Below, piece by piece: positions 44,849 to 53,130 of a DNA stretch of 64,000 nucleotides. The DNA is from Candidatus Onthoplasma faecipullorum. GTDB lineage: Bacteria; Bacillota; Clostridia; Christensenellales; UBA1242. Under the pieces are notes generated by a model that saw only the letters and a list, made by a program, of their open reading frames with translations, searched no databases and was not told where the DNA came from. Position numbers and translations under genes: made by a program. Within the stretch, counting starts at the first letter, position 1. Each line of letters begins with the position of its first letter. The stretch spans positions 171,859 to 235,858 of the forward strand of contig DWVI01000002.1 of NCBI GenBank assembly GCA_019120295.1, written 5' to 3'.

Positions 44849-44969
44849 ACTTTCTCCTTTGTGTTATTTATGATTTTAAAATCTATTAGATTATGTTAAT
44901 TACTTAAATTTAGGCTTTTATTATTTAAACTGCCCTTTTATTTAATTTAGAATGTTCAAAATAATGTGT

Positions 44970-46220
44970 TTATTGATTTAAAATCTTAATTTCTTTGCCT
45001 TCCATGTAATCTTTTGTGGTTGTAACCATACTTGCAACTGATACAATTTTTTCATAAAAATTTTTCATATTTTTTGGTTGCATAAAGAGTGAAACGTTGT
45101 ATTTTTCCATTAGTTCACGCTTTATTTCGTACACTTTAATTATATCGTCTTCTGGATAGTAGATTAAAGCAAGGTTGTTGTTTTTAATTTCAAAATTTGA
45201 CCTTTCATTAAGTAGCATTGTTATAGGTTCAAAACCAATACTGCAACCAACTGCTGGAATATCCACTCCTGCAAACTTGTTTAACATTTTATCATACCTT
45301 CCGCCACCAACAATTGCGCCTGAAAAACCTTCTGCGTAAATCTCATAAACAGTGCCCGTGTAATATCCTTGACCGCGCACAATGGAAACATCGAATTTAA
45401 TATCACAATCTTTATTTAATTTTTTAAGAGTGTCAATTAAAAATGCCAAATCGTCTTTAATTTTACCATCAACACCATATTCCACAACACAATCAAGCCC
45501 GCGTGACAACACCACATTTAAAACATCAACAAGTTTATTTATTTTGTCTGTTTCATAACCTTTTTCAACAAGTTCCATCATAACACCGGTGATTGCAATT
45601 TTATCAAGTTTATCAAGCGTTATACAAACAGAAGGAATGTCTTCTTCACTAAATCCAGCAAACATTACAAGCGCATTTAAAATTTGCCTATTGTTGATTT
45701 TTACTGTTAAGTTTTTAAAACCAAGCAAATTAAGAGTTGAGATGGTTGTATTTAATAGTTCAAGTTCTGCATTTATTGTTGCGTCACCAAAAATGTCAAT
45801 GTCACACTGCGTGAATTGTCTATTTCTTCCCCTTTGTGGACGTTCTGCTCTAAAAGCCCAACCAATTTGAATTGATTTAAATGGACGTGGGAGTTTCTCA
45901 CGATTTCCAGCATAGAACCTACAAAGCGGAACGGTTAAATCATAACGCATTCCTTCTGCAACAATGTCTTTCTCTGTTAAATCGGGCTTTGTTAAATCTA
46001 ACTTATCCTTACGCTTAATTGTTTTAAACATAAGTTTTAAATTATCTCCACCTTCACTGCTATCCAAAAAATCAAGGCTCTCCAAAATAGGAGTGTCTAT
46101 AAGATTAAAACCATTACGCGTATAACTATCTAAAATAGCGCGGCGAACACTTTCGCGCATACTCGCTTCTTTTGGCATATAATCTAACATTCCGCGCACC
46201 GGACTAAAATCGTTTTTCAT
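44970..46220 (-). CDS. hisS: histidyl-tRNA synthetase
   Basis: A class II synthetase of 416 residues. Motif 2 is 'RAERPQRGRNRQFTQCDID' and the His-binding HisA/HisB motifs lie around 'VRGQGYYTGTVYEIY' and 'GGGRYDKML'. The C-terminal anticodon-binding domain is present, which favours HisS over the regulatory paralog HisZ. An AAGGGAGC site precedes the ATG. No T-box is apparent upstream. Confidence 0.94.
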   Translation of the reverse strand: MKNDFSPVRGMLDYMPKEASMRESVRRAILDSYTRNGFNLIDTPILESLDFLDSSEGGDNLKLMFKTIKRKDKLDLTKPDLTEKDIVAEGMRYDLTVPLCRFYAGNREKLPRPFKSIQIGWAFRAERPQRGRNRQFTQCDIDIFGDATINAELELLNTTISTLNLLGFKNLTVKINNRQILNALVMFAGFSEEDIPSVCITLDKLDKIAITGVMMELVEKGYETDKINKLVDVLNVVLSRGLDCVVEYGVDGKIKDDLAFLIDTLKKLNKDCDIKFDVSIVRGQGYYTGTVYEIYAEGFSGAIVGGGRYDKMLNKFAGVDIPAVGCSIGFEPITMLLNERSNFEIKNNNLALIYYPEDDIIKVYEIKRELMEKYNVSLFMQPKNMKNFYEKIVSVASMVTTTKDYMEGKEIKILNQ

Positions 46221-46418
46221 TTTGCTCCCTTTTAACTTAATTTTACCTTAAAGTTGACTAAATTTTAATCAGTTTCAAACAACTCATTACAATTTTATTA
46301 TAAAGAACACACAAAAAAAAGTCAATTATTTGACTTCTTTATTTATGTGTTTATTAAGTGTAATACAAATGAACAATCATAAAAATAAAACCAGCATTTA
46401 TTAATGCATGTGTTAATT

Positions 46419-46667
46419 TTATAATTCTAATCCACTATATCTATACAATTCTTCACGGTAACGTTCCAGGGCACTACTTAATTTGTCCTGCGGGTAGATT
46501 GGTATATCAATTCCACGAAGTCCAATTAACAACACTTCTTTATTCCACGCGCTTTCATTGATGTACTTAAGCGCGTTCGGTATTATTTCTCGCTCAACAT
46601 CATAACCTTCCCTGGCAAGCAAAACTATTTTTCCGTTTTTTAAACGTTTCTCAGTAAAATAAAACAT
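46419..46667 (-). CDS. 82-residue conserved-looking hypothetical protein
   Basis: I do not recognise this protein. It is 82 residues, soluble, with a beta-rich start ('MFYFTEKRLKNGKIVLLARE') and a helical end ('SSALERYREELYRYSGLEL'). It has a strong AAGGAG site and codon usage like neighbouring core genes, so it is likely real. It stands 200 bp upstream of hisS in the same direction. Confidence 0.6.
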   Translation of the reverse strand: MFYFTEKRLKNGKIVLLAREGYDVEREIIPNALKYINESAWNKEVLLIGLRGIDIPIYPQDKLSSALERYREELYRYSGLEL

Positions 46668-47173
46668 AAATTTCTCCTTTTTAATTTTGTAATTATAATA
46701 TTGATATTGCTTGGCTCTTTTGTGTTACAAAATAGAAATCAAAATATTATTTGAATTAAATTCATAACAGCAATATTCTAGTTTACTTGTGAGTATCGCT
46801 AACAAGCCAAACGTAGTGCTTATTGTATAAGCAATTTAAGAATTATCTATTCCTTAAACATCGTGAAAGTGAATAAAAATTCTACTATAAAAACCATAAG
46901 ATTTAATTTAACTTTATGGTTGCATTTTTTATTCTATGTCAAACGAAAATAAAAAAGAATTATTTTTTACCACATTTTTTGTTTTCGACAAGATTCGTAC
47001 ATTTTCGCCCTAAAAAATAAACGTCAAACACAAAATATCCACAAAATGCACACAAAAAAGTGCAAAATAATCAAAATTGCGCGCCAAGCAATAAAAAAAT
47101 TACTGAAAATTTATATAATTTCCTAAAAATTAGCCAAAAATAGTTAAGTTTTCCACAATTTTTACAAAAAATG
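46668..47173. other. gene-free stretch with two hairpins
   Basis: About 500 bp without a coding frame. It holds a hairpin TGCTTAT/ATAAGCA near 46831-46847 and a terminator-like hairpin, AACCATA/TATGGTT, with a T-run near 46892-46930 that would work on either strand. An untranslated RNA ending there is possible, but I see no known family (6S, SRP, tmRNA). Confidence 0.4.
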
Positions 47174-47202
47174 TTGACAAAAAGTCCATTATATGTTAAT
47201 AA
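47174..47202 (+). promoter_or_regulatory. promoter of tRNA-fMet
   Basis: TTGACA (47174-47179), 17 bp, extended TG-T-TAATAA (47197-47202); about 90 bp before the tRNA. Confidence 0.65.
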
Positions 47203-47294
47203 TATATAGCATTGTATCAAGCAAACAATATAAACAACTTATTAAAAACATTAAAATTTGTAATTTGATACAAGGAATGAAAACCACTTAATAT

Positions 47295-47371
47295 CGCGGG
47301 ATAGAGCAGTCCGGCAGCTCGTTGGGCTCATAACCCAAAGGTCGTTGGTTCAAATCCAACTCCCGCAACCA
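47295..47371 (+). tRNA. initiator tRNA-Met (CAT)
   Basis: A 77-nt tRNA with encoded CCA. The first base C does not pair with A72, and the anticodon stem has GGG/CCC around loop CTCATAA, both marks of the initiator. The T-arm has GGTTCAAATCC. Confidence 0.95.
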
Positions 47372-47376
47372 ATTTG

Positions 47377-47420
47377 TACCCAACTGAACACCTTAGTTTA
47401 GTTGGGTATTTTTATTTTTT
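47377..47420 (+). terminator. terminator of tRNA-fMet
   Basis: A 13-bp stem with one G-T pair, a 6-nt loop and a T-rich run; it forms the first part of the left 222-bp repeat. Confidence 0.8.
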
Positions 47421-47598
47421 TCTTACATCATTTAACATTTTACTGCCAAAAGAAGTTGTTTTTATTGATATTTAATAAGGTATAGGCAATAAACGTATAA
47501 ATTTTTCATTATAAAGCATAATTCCGAAACTGTTTTTTAATAAGAAAAATACGCAACCTAGTGTTTTTATAAGGTGCGTACAGTTCTCTAATGGCGGA
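47377..47598 (+). repeat. 222-bp direct repeat, left copy
   Basis: It begins 5 bp after tRNA-fMet with a terminator hairpin (TACCCAACTGAAC/GTTTAGTTGGGTA, 47377-47408, T-run to 47420) and ends with AGTTCTCTAATGGCGGA. It matches 59411-59632 over its whole length, with 20 mismatches and no gap by my count. Inside is a second hairpin, TACGCA.CCT/AGGTGCGTA. No coding frame is evident. Confidence 0.9.
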
Positions 47599-47764
47599 AA
47601 GACCGAAAACAAATCTTAACATCCCAATATATATTAATACTGGATGGATTAAACTTTAATGTCTGCTCTGGGTAATGAAACATTAGTTACCGTATATTTA
47701 ATCATGTATAATTTTAATTTCTTATTATTTGTATATGTTACTTCTGCCGGCAGTCCGCCAAGTG

Positions 47765-47795
47765 AAACTGATAAGAACACCTTATCAGTTTTTTG
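47765..47795 (+). terminator. orphan terminator hairpin
   Basis: AAACTGATAAG/CTTATCAGTTT stem, 5-nt loop, T-run. No gene lies directly upstream, so it may be the remains of a lost gene between the repeat and the CYTH gene. Confidence 0.65.
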
Positions 47796-47855
47796 TTTTA
47801 AAGCATTTTTCCCATTTTCTCCTAATATATTTGCTTTTGTTTGTGGCATTATAAT

Positions 47856-47885
47856 ATAGTTTTCGTAGTCGCTAACGGAAATAAA
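47856..47885 (+). repeat. 30-bp imperfect repeat, left copy
   Basis: ATAGTTTTCGTAG, five variable bases, AACGGAA, one variable base, TAAA. It matches 60981-61010 at 25 of 30 positions by my count. Confidence 0.55.
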
Positions 47886-47951
47886 AGTGCACCAGCCTTC
47901 ATCTTATTTCTCTCAATCTGTATATTTTTTTAATATATTTATTTAAAAATA

Positions 47952-47987
47952 TTGATTATAGATTCAATATTTGTTACAATTTAACTA
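47952..47987 (+). promoter_or_regulatory. promoter of the CYTH gene, leaderless
   Basis: TTGATT (47952-47957), 17 bp, TACAAT (47975-47980); the ATG starts at 47987, six bases after the -10 box, with no ribosome binding site. Confidence 0.7.
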
Positions 47988-48553
47988 TGAAAGAAATAGA
48001 AATTACTTGCAAAATATATGACAAATTAAAAGACGTTAAACAAATCTTGACTGTCAACAATTTTGTGCTGATTGATAAATTTTATCAAAAAGATTTATAT
48101 TTTTCTAAATATTCTACAACAAAATTAATAAGGTTAAGCGCCAATTCATTAATTACAAATTCAATGTTGATTAGGAATTACAACAACCAAAAATACTCGC
48201 TTATTCATAAACATAAATTTACGGATAAAAAAGTAATTAGCGAAACAAAAATAAGTGAAAATTTATCTAACCCCAATAAAGTAATTCAAATATTTAGCAA
48301 TATTGGGCTTAACAACTGGGCAACAATTGAAAATTTTTCATATGTTTATTCAAAAGATAAATTAGTTTTTATCTTACAAGACATTAAAGATCTAGGGCTT
48401 TTTATAGAATGTGAATTCGAAGCAAGTTATACTAAAAAAATATTCGAAATAAGACAAAGCATCATAAATACTCTAAAATCTTTAAACTTAAATTTCAGCA
48501 AAGAAACAAACTGCAACAAAGCTTATTTAATGCTACATAAAAAACCACTCTAA
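47987..48553 (+). CDS. CYTH-domain protein (CyaB/ThTPase-like)
   Basis: A 188-residue protein with the CYTH signature at its very N-terminus, 'EIEITCK' (ExExK), followed by alternating charged strands ('KLIRLSAN', 'SLIHKHKF', 'FIECEFEA') that line a triphosphate tunnel. CYTH enzymes include class IV adenylate cyclases, thiamine-triphosphatases and inorganic triphosphatases; the substrate here is open. Because ExExK starts at residue 3, the start codon is certain. It lies inside the repeat-flanked segment and faces tyrS convergently. Confidence 0.8.
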   Translation: MKEIEITCKIYDKLKDVKQILTVNNFVLIDKFYQKDLYFSKYSTTKLIRLSANSLITNSMLIRNYNNQKYSLIHKHKFTDKKVISETKISENLSNPNKVIQIFSNIGLNNWATIENFSYVYSKDKLVFILQDIKDLGLFIECEFEASYTKKIFEIRQSIINTLKSLNLNFSKETNCNKAYLMLHKKPL

Positions 48554-48570
48554 ATTAGAGTGATTTTTAT
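48546..48570 (+). terminator. terminator after the CYTH gene
   Basis: CACTCTA/TAGAGTG perfect stem with a 3-nt loop and a T-rich run, overlapping the stop codon. Confidence 0.75.
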
Positions 48571-48600
48571 ATTTTAAGTTATTGAATAAACAATCATCTA

Positions 48601-49857
48601 CTATGTTGATATGGTATCTACGCAGTTATCTTTTTTTTTTGTTTTATCATCAACTTGGAACAATATACCTTTTCCAACTTGAATCGTTTCAATGCCTTCA
48701 ATTGGATAAGTTAAAGTTGAAATTTTAACGCCGTTAACTTTAACAGCATTGCCTAAAATTAGTCTTCTAACAGCACTTTTTGATTCAAATTTTCCACTAG
48801 TCATAATGAGATCTATAATATTCAAATCACCTTTATCATCCAAGAAATCGTCTGTCACAACTAAAACAGGAGTATCTTTTGAAACTACATTTTTTTGATA
48901 TGTAGAAACAAAGAAATTTTCTGCATTTTTAGCATCTTCTTTTGAGTGATACAATCCAACAACCTCTCTAGCCAATGCCATTTTTACATCTCTAGGATTA
49001 ACTTTACCTTCTTCCAATATGTTTTTTATTTGAGCAATTTTGTCTGGATGTACGTCAGTTGTTAATGTAAAGTATGTAACTATTAAATCATCTGGAATTT
49101 TCATTAACTTTTCATACATAACATTCGCATCTTCATTAACGCCAACATAGTTCCCCAATGATTTGCTCATTTTTTCAACGCCATCAATACCAACCAACAA
49201 AGGAACAAACAATGCAACTTGTTGAGAAATACCATAATCTTTTTGTATATTTCTACCAAGCAACACATTGAATGTTTGGTCTCTTCCTCCCAATTCAATG
49301 TCCGCTTTACATACAACTGAATCATACGCTTGCATTAGTGGATAAAAGAATTCATGCATTGAAATTGGAGAATTTGACTTATATCGTTTAGCAAAGTCAT
49401 CTCTTTCTAAAATACGCGCAACTGTTGCTTTGCTACATAAATTGATAATTTCCGGAAATTTCATTTCGCTGTACCAGTCGCTATTGTACAAAACTGTTGT
49501 TTTATCTTTTTGAATAATTTTAAAGATTTGCTGTACATATGTTTCGGCATTTTTTCTTACTTGTTCTTTAGATAATTGATTTCTGGTTTTTGATTTTCCT
49601 GAAGGATCACCAATCATACCTGTAAAATCGCCAATAATAATTGTAACTTTATGTCCCAAATCTTGCAACTGTTTAAGTTTTCTTAAAGCCACAGCATGTC
49701 CCAAATGTATATCAGGTGCTGAAGGATCCAAGCCGAATTTAATATTTAGAACTCTTCCTTCTTTGTGTACTTCATCAATTTTCGCTTTTAACGCGTCAAC
49801 GTCTGGTAAATCTGCGCCCTTGATTAAAAATTGTAATGTTTCTTCTTTATTAAACAT
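48601..49857 (-). CDS. tyrS: tyrosyl-tRNA synthetase, TyrZ type
   Basis: A 418-residue class I synthetase that charges tRNA-Tyr. The HIGH region reads 'DPSAPDIHLGHAVALRKL', the KMSKS loop 'VEKMSKSLGN', and there is an S4-like RNA-binding domain at the end ('KSAVRRLILGNAVKVNGVKI'). The TyrZ subtype is common as a second copy in Firmicutes. It has its own promoter 64 bp after the radical SAM gene, with a palindrome resembling that of the cluster regulator. It may be the housekeeping enzyme or a second copy tied to the cluster; the window does not decide. Confidence 0.95.
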   Translation of the reverse strand: MFNKEETLQFLIKGADLPDVDALKAKIDEVHKEGRVLNIKFGLDPSAPDIHLGHAVALRKLKQLQDLGHKVTIIIGDFTGMIGDPSGKSKTRNQLSKEQVRKNAETYVQQIFKIIQKDKTTVLYNSDWYSEMKFPEIINLCSKATVARILERDDFAKRYKSNSPISMHEFFYPLMQAYDSVVCKADIELGGRDQTFNVLLGRNIQKDYGISQQVALFVPLLVGIDGVEKMSKSLGNYVGVNEDANVMYEKLMKIPDDLIVTYFTLTTDVHPDKIAQIKNILEEGKVNPRDVKMALAREVVGLYHSKEDAKNAENFFVSTYQKNVVSKDTPVLVVTDDFLDDKGDLNIIDLIMTSGKFESKSAVRRLILGNAVKVNGVKISTLTYPIEGIETIQVGKGILFQVDDKTKKKDNCVDTIST

Positions 49858-49886
49858 AATTTCTCCTATCTCATTATCTGCTGTTT

Positions 49887-49920
49887 ATGATACCATCTAT
49901 TTACAAATTTGTCAATAGAT
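49887..49920 (-). promoter_or_regulatory. tyrS promoter with a 26-bp near-palindrome
   Basis: TTGACA (49910-49915) and TATCAT (49887-49892) on the minus strand are 17 bp apart. The -35 box lies inside ATCTATT..CAAATTTG..AATAGAT (49895-49920), a 26-bp palindrome with one mismatched pair. No T-run follows, so it is not a normal terminator; it looks like an operator. It shares AATTTGTCAATA with the regulator promoter at 58870-58898. Confidence 0.65.
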
Positions 49921-49921
49921 A

Positions 49922-50752
49922 TTATAAATTTTGCATAATGTTATACCACGTGTCTTTGTTCTTTATTTCTCCATAAATTACTTTTCTATTTCTTTTATCA
50001 ACCTTATACGCAGCACCACTACTTGAAATTAACATATAATTTTTAACTCTTGACTTTAAACTTTTCGCAACGATTTCAAAATCACATTTATTTTTGATTC
50101 CATTTATAGTTGAAACAACCTTCTTGAATTGGCTATCATTTATGTAAAACAAATCCTTATTTTTACTACCTCTAGGTCCAATTGGCATAAACTGAAACAA
50201 CTGCCATTTTTTAATACCAACATCTTTAATTTTTTCAAATATATTTAAAATATCTTCATAGTTTTCTTTATGCACAACAGTATTTACACACACATTCAAG
50301 TTGTTTTCTACAAGACGTTTAATTATCTTAATTTGTTCATCAAACAAATCTGGACGACCAACTCTAAATTTATTAACAATCGCATTGTTTGATCCATCCA
50401 ATGGAATACCTATCATTTTAATAGTTTTAAAATCTTCCAAATTCTTTAACTCAATTTGATTTTTATTGACGGTTTGACATTTGCATAAAAACGCAGTTCC
50501 AACTGTATCTAAATTAACATTTAATTTAAGATAATCTGCATGTTTTATTATTTTTTCTATATCTTTCATTGTTAATGGATCGCCGCCACTTATAGTTATT
50601 CTTTTTACTCCGTTTTGTCGCGAATACTCTAAAAACTCCAACATCTCGTTTGTTTCTAGCGGTGTTTCGTTAGTAAACTCATTATAGCACCCAGCACAAG
50701 TTATAAAACATTCCTTAGCCAAACAGAAATTGATTTTTTTATTTTTTGCCAT
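49922..50752 (-). CDS. radical SAM enzyme, MoaA/viperin-like
   Basis: A 276-residue radical SAM protein, last in the nine-gene operon. The cluster motif is CFITCAGC (CxxxCxxC) near residue 15, and SAM binding is by 'ISGGDPL'. The C-terminal half has 'NVCVNTVVHKENYEDI', 'KKWQLFQFMPIG' and 'KNYMLISSSG'. The order Asn-Thr-Val, then RW/KW-x-x-FQ, then a late Tyr resembles MoaA and viperin-type enzymes that act on nucleotides. There is no C-terminal SPASM Cys cluster. The substrate is unknown. Its start overlaps the HD gene by 14 bp. Confidence 0.85.
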   Translation of the reverse strand: MAKNKKINFCLAKECFITCAGCYNEFTNETPLETNEMLEFLEYSRQNGVKRITISGGDPLTMKDIEKIIKHADYLKLNVNLDTVGTAFLCKCQTVNKNQIELKNLEDFKTIKMIGIPLDGSNNAIVNKFRVGRPDLFDEQIKIIKRLVENNLNVCVNTVVHKENYEDILNIFEKIKDVGIKKWQLFQFMPIGPRGSKNKDLFYINDSQFKKVVSTINGIKNKCDFEIVAKSLKSRVKNYMLISSSGAAYKVDKRNRKVIYGEIKNKDTWYNIMQNL

Positions 50753-51470
50753 GATCTATCTCCTTTTGGTATTTCTCTAAACATTTAATAATTTTATTTT
50801 TTATATCTGGATTATGATTCCTTTTATATAACTTTTGTAATATCTTGATTACTATTTTTTTATCCTTTACAAATTGTTTACTTTCGTCCAAATTTAGAAT
50901 GTATATACCGCATAAAATATATATTAAATCGTCCGCATGTGTTGTATATTCATACTTCCTACATATTGAATCGTGTAAAAAATTATCCAAATACTCTAAC
51001 TGTGTTATAGAAAAATTTATTATATTTTTTTTATTGTTTAAAGACATCATATTGGATATAACATCTGCATCCTTTAAAAGTTTTGTTAGATATATAACTT
51101 TCTTTTTATCTTCCAAAGACAGATCTTCAAACATATCATCTTGACTAAGACGATTTTCCCAATCTATATCACACTCATGATACTTGATAGGAAGTATATA
51201 TTGTTCTTTCATTTTGTAGTCATGTTTTAAAATCTTATAACCTACAAAAGCATGGTTATTATCATTCAAAGGATGAACAAACCTACCTATATCATGCAAC
51301 AGAAAGGTTTTATAACATTGTGTTGCCACACCAGAGTTAATTTGTTTCGCAATTTTTAGTATATAAAAACTGTGTTTTAGTTTGTTTTTATGATAAGGCG
51401 TTGCTAGCTTTCTACTTTTTAAAATCCTGTACTTGGTTTTTAATATTTTTTTCACTTGTCTATAATTCAT
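50739..51470 (-). CDS. HD-domain hydrolase of the cluster
   Basis: A 243-residue HD phosphohydrolase: 'KLKHSFYILKIAKQI' provides the first His, 'FLLHDIGRFVHP' the HD pair, 'IKYHECDI' a further His, and 'LLKDADVISNM' the last Asp. All expected metal ligands are present. It probably acts on a nucleotide or other phosphoester made in the cluster. I use the ATG at 51470, four bases after the decarboxylase stop. It overlaps the radical SAM gene by 14 bp, so translation is coupled. Confidence 0.8.
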   Translation of the reverse strand: MNYRQVKKILKTKYRILKSRKLATPYHKNKLKHSFYILKIAKQINSGVATQCYKTFLLHDIGRFVHPLNDNNHAFVGYKILKHDYKMKEQYILPIKYHECDIDWENRLSQDDMFEDLSLEDKKKVIYLTKLLKDADVISNMMSLNNKKNIINFSITQLEYLDNFLHDSICRKYEYTTHADDLIYILCGIYILNLDESKQFVKDKKIVIKILQKLYKRNHNPDIKNKIIKCLEKYQKEIDHGKK

Positions 51471-51474
51471 ATGT

Positions 51475-53130
51475 CTACCTATAAACAAAATCTACTGGTG
51501 CATACTTTAAATCTGTCAAATTTGAATTTATTTTATCAAAATCTATCTTGACATCATGAATTTTCTTTATAATATCTCTATATTCCTCTTCGGTTGCAAT
51601 CGGTGATGTATTATAAATTTTCAAAGCACCTGTAGGCTTTGTAAAACCGTATGGTTTATAACTTTTAGAAAATGTGATTTTAAACGCTATTTTACCTTCT
51701 TCAAAAAGTTTAAGCGTATATAAATAAAACTGATGATTGTATTCTAAAAAGTCGAGCACTTCAGAATCACTCGTAGTCAAATAATCATTGTATCGTTTTG
51801 TAGAATTCGTTTTATGAATTACAAATAAACTTGCAAAGCCTAATGTATCATTATTAATCACTTCAAAATCACAGTAAGAGTTTATGTAGCTTCTTATTTT
51901 TTCACCACTTGAAAACAGCTTATAAATAAGCTCTTGAAAACCTTTTTTCCCAAAAGTTTCTAACGCCACAAAAGCTGAAACTGCTCCTGTTGCACTTCTT
52001 GATAATTCGAGAGTATGTTCAAATGGAGAATATTCTCCAAACTCAATATCTTCTATAGGAATGGTTTTCTTGTTTCCGATAGCATATAGTTCGTCCGAAT
52101 TTTTGCACATATAAACACTTGACACATATGGACAAAATCCAGTTTTGTGAAAATCTGCACCAAACGAATCTGCATATTTGATATTTGAAATTCTATTTAG
52201 TTGCTCTTTTATTTTTTTTAATTCAATTTTTGACATTTTTAAATGATTTTTCTTAAAATCATAATCTTTAAAAACCAGCCAAGCCCAACCTATAACTGAA
52301 TCTACATGCAGATGCGGTGTATAATCAAGCTTATATTCGCGAACTAATTTATCTCGTATGTTTGCAACCTTTTTAATGTCGTCAACTATCACTTCATTGG
52401 TCGTTCCTCCATTTATAATGATACACGGAACTATAACCTTTTCTTCAAAACATGAACGTAAATAGCATTCAAATCTTTCTAAATCTAATCTTCCGTCTTT
52501 ATCTACAGGCAATCTATCACACGCATCTCGTCCCAAACCTAACCAGTCGCAAACTTCAATGTGGCAGGGATGTCCTTTCTCGTTTGAAATTATTTTTATA
52601 GAATGATTCGATACACCTTTTTTCGAAACATCGTCTATTACTTTATTCAAAGAAGATTTTACCGCATATAGAATTGTTCCTTTACCTCCAAATGAAAAAA
52701 TTCCTTTAGCTTTTTTCCAATCATACCCAGCCAATTCAGCCAAATATTTAGATACAATCATTTCGGCCAATACTAAATATCCAGAAGGTTCATCTTGTGC
52801 AAAATTAGGATTATAATAATTTACATAACTAGACAAAGCAACACTATTTAAATTTGCAGGTGGTGTAATATTTATCATCGTTCCAGGATGTTCCCACACA
52901 ACGCATCTTTGAAACATTTTAGACAAACTATCTGTAATGTTATCTATTTCCTGAGGATCTTCTTTAAAAGAATAGTTATTTAATATTTCTATATACTTTG
53001 TTTTTTTCCCACACAATATCGGTCGATCGTTTTGATATTGCATAACTTTGTTGTGTAAATTAGTAACTATAGGAATAGACTTGTCTAAAATTTTGGTTTT
53101 GTCTTTTAGAAACATATCATTGTAATTCAT
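51475..53130 (-). CDS. group II PLP-dependent decarboxylase
   Basis: A 551-residue pyridoxal-phosphate enzyme of the aromatic-amino-acid/glutamate decarboxylase family. The PLP Lys sits in 'SFGADFHKTGFCPY'; the cofactor Asp is in 'HLHVDSVIGWAW'; the phosphate contact is near 'FSFGGKGTILYAVK'. An expected product is an amine from an L-amino acid. Tyrosine decarboxylase genes in lactic bacteria sit beside a tyrS, and this one is in the same segment as tyrS, so tyrosine is a candidate substrate, by inference only. The start at 53130 follows GGGAGAG and overlaps the HIT gene by 14 bp. Confidence 0.85.
   Translation of the reverse strand: MNYNDMFLKDKTKILDKSIPIVTNLHNKVMQYQNDRPILCGKKTKYIEILNNYSFKEDPQEIDNITDSLSKMFQRCVVWEHPGTMINITPPANLNSVALSSYVNYYNPNFAQDEPSGYLVLAEMIVSKYLAELAGYDWKKAKGIFSFGGKGTILYAVKSSLNKVIDDVSKKGVSNHSIKIISNEKGHPCHIEVCDWLGLGRDACDRLPVDKDGRLDLERFECYLRSCFEEKVIVPCIIINGGTTNEVIVDDIKKVANIRDKLVREYKLDYTPHLHVDSVIGWAWLVFKDYDFKKNHLKMSKIELKKIKEQLNRISNIKYADSFGADFHKTGFCPYVSSVYMCKNSDELYAIGNKKTIPIEDIEFGEYSPFEHTLELSRSATGAVSAFVALETFGKKGFQELIYKLFSSGEKIRSYINSYCDFEVINNDTLGFASLFVIHKTNSTKRYNDYLTTSDSEVLDFLEYNHQFYLYTLKLFEEGKIAFKITFSKSYKPYGFTKPTGALKIYNTSPIATEEEYRDIIKKIHDVKIDFDKINSNLTDLKYAPVDFVYR

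Noticed and set aside
47649..47911. Minus-strand open frame right of the left 222-bp repeat
   Set aside because: It has no ribosome site, it crosses a terminator hairpin, and the product matches no family I know. Treated as a possible gene remnant only.
51475..53130. Glutamate decarboxylase acid-resistance system
   Set aside because: No glutamate/GABA antiporter gene is present, and the operon partners are nucleotide-type enzymes.
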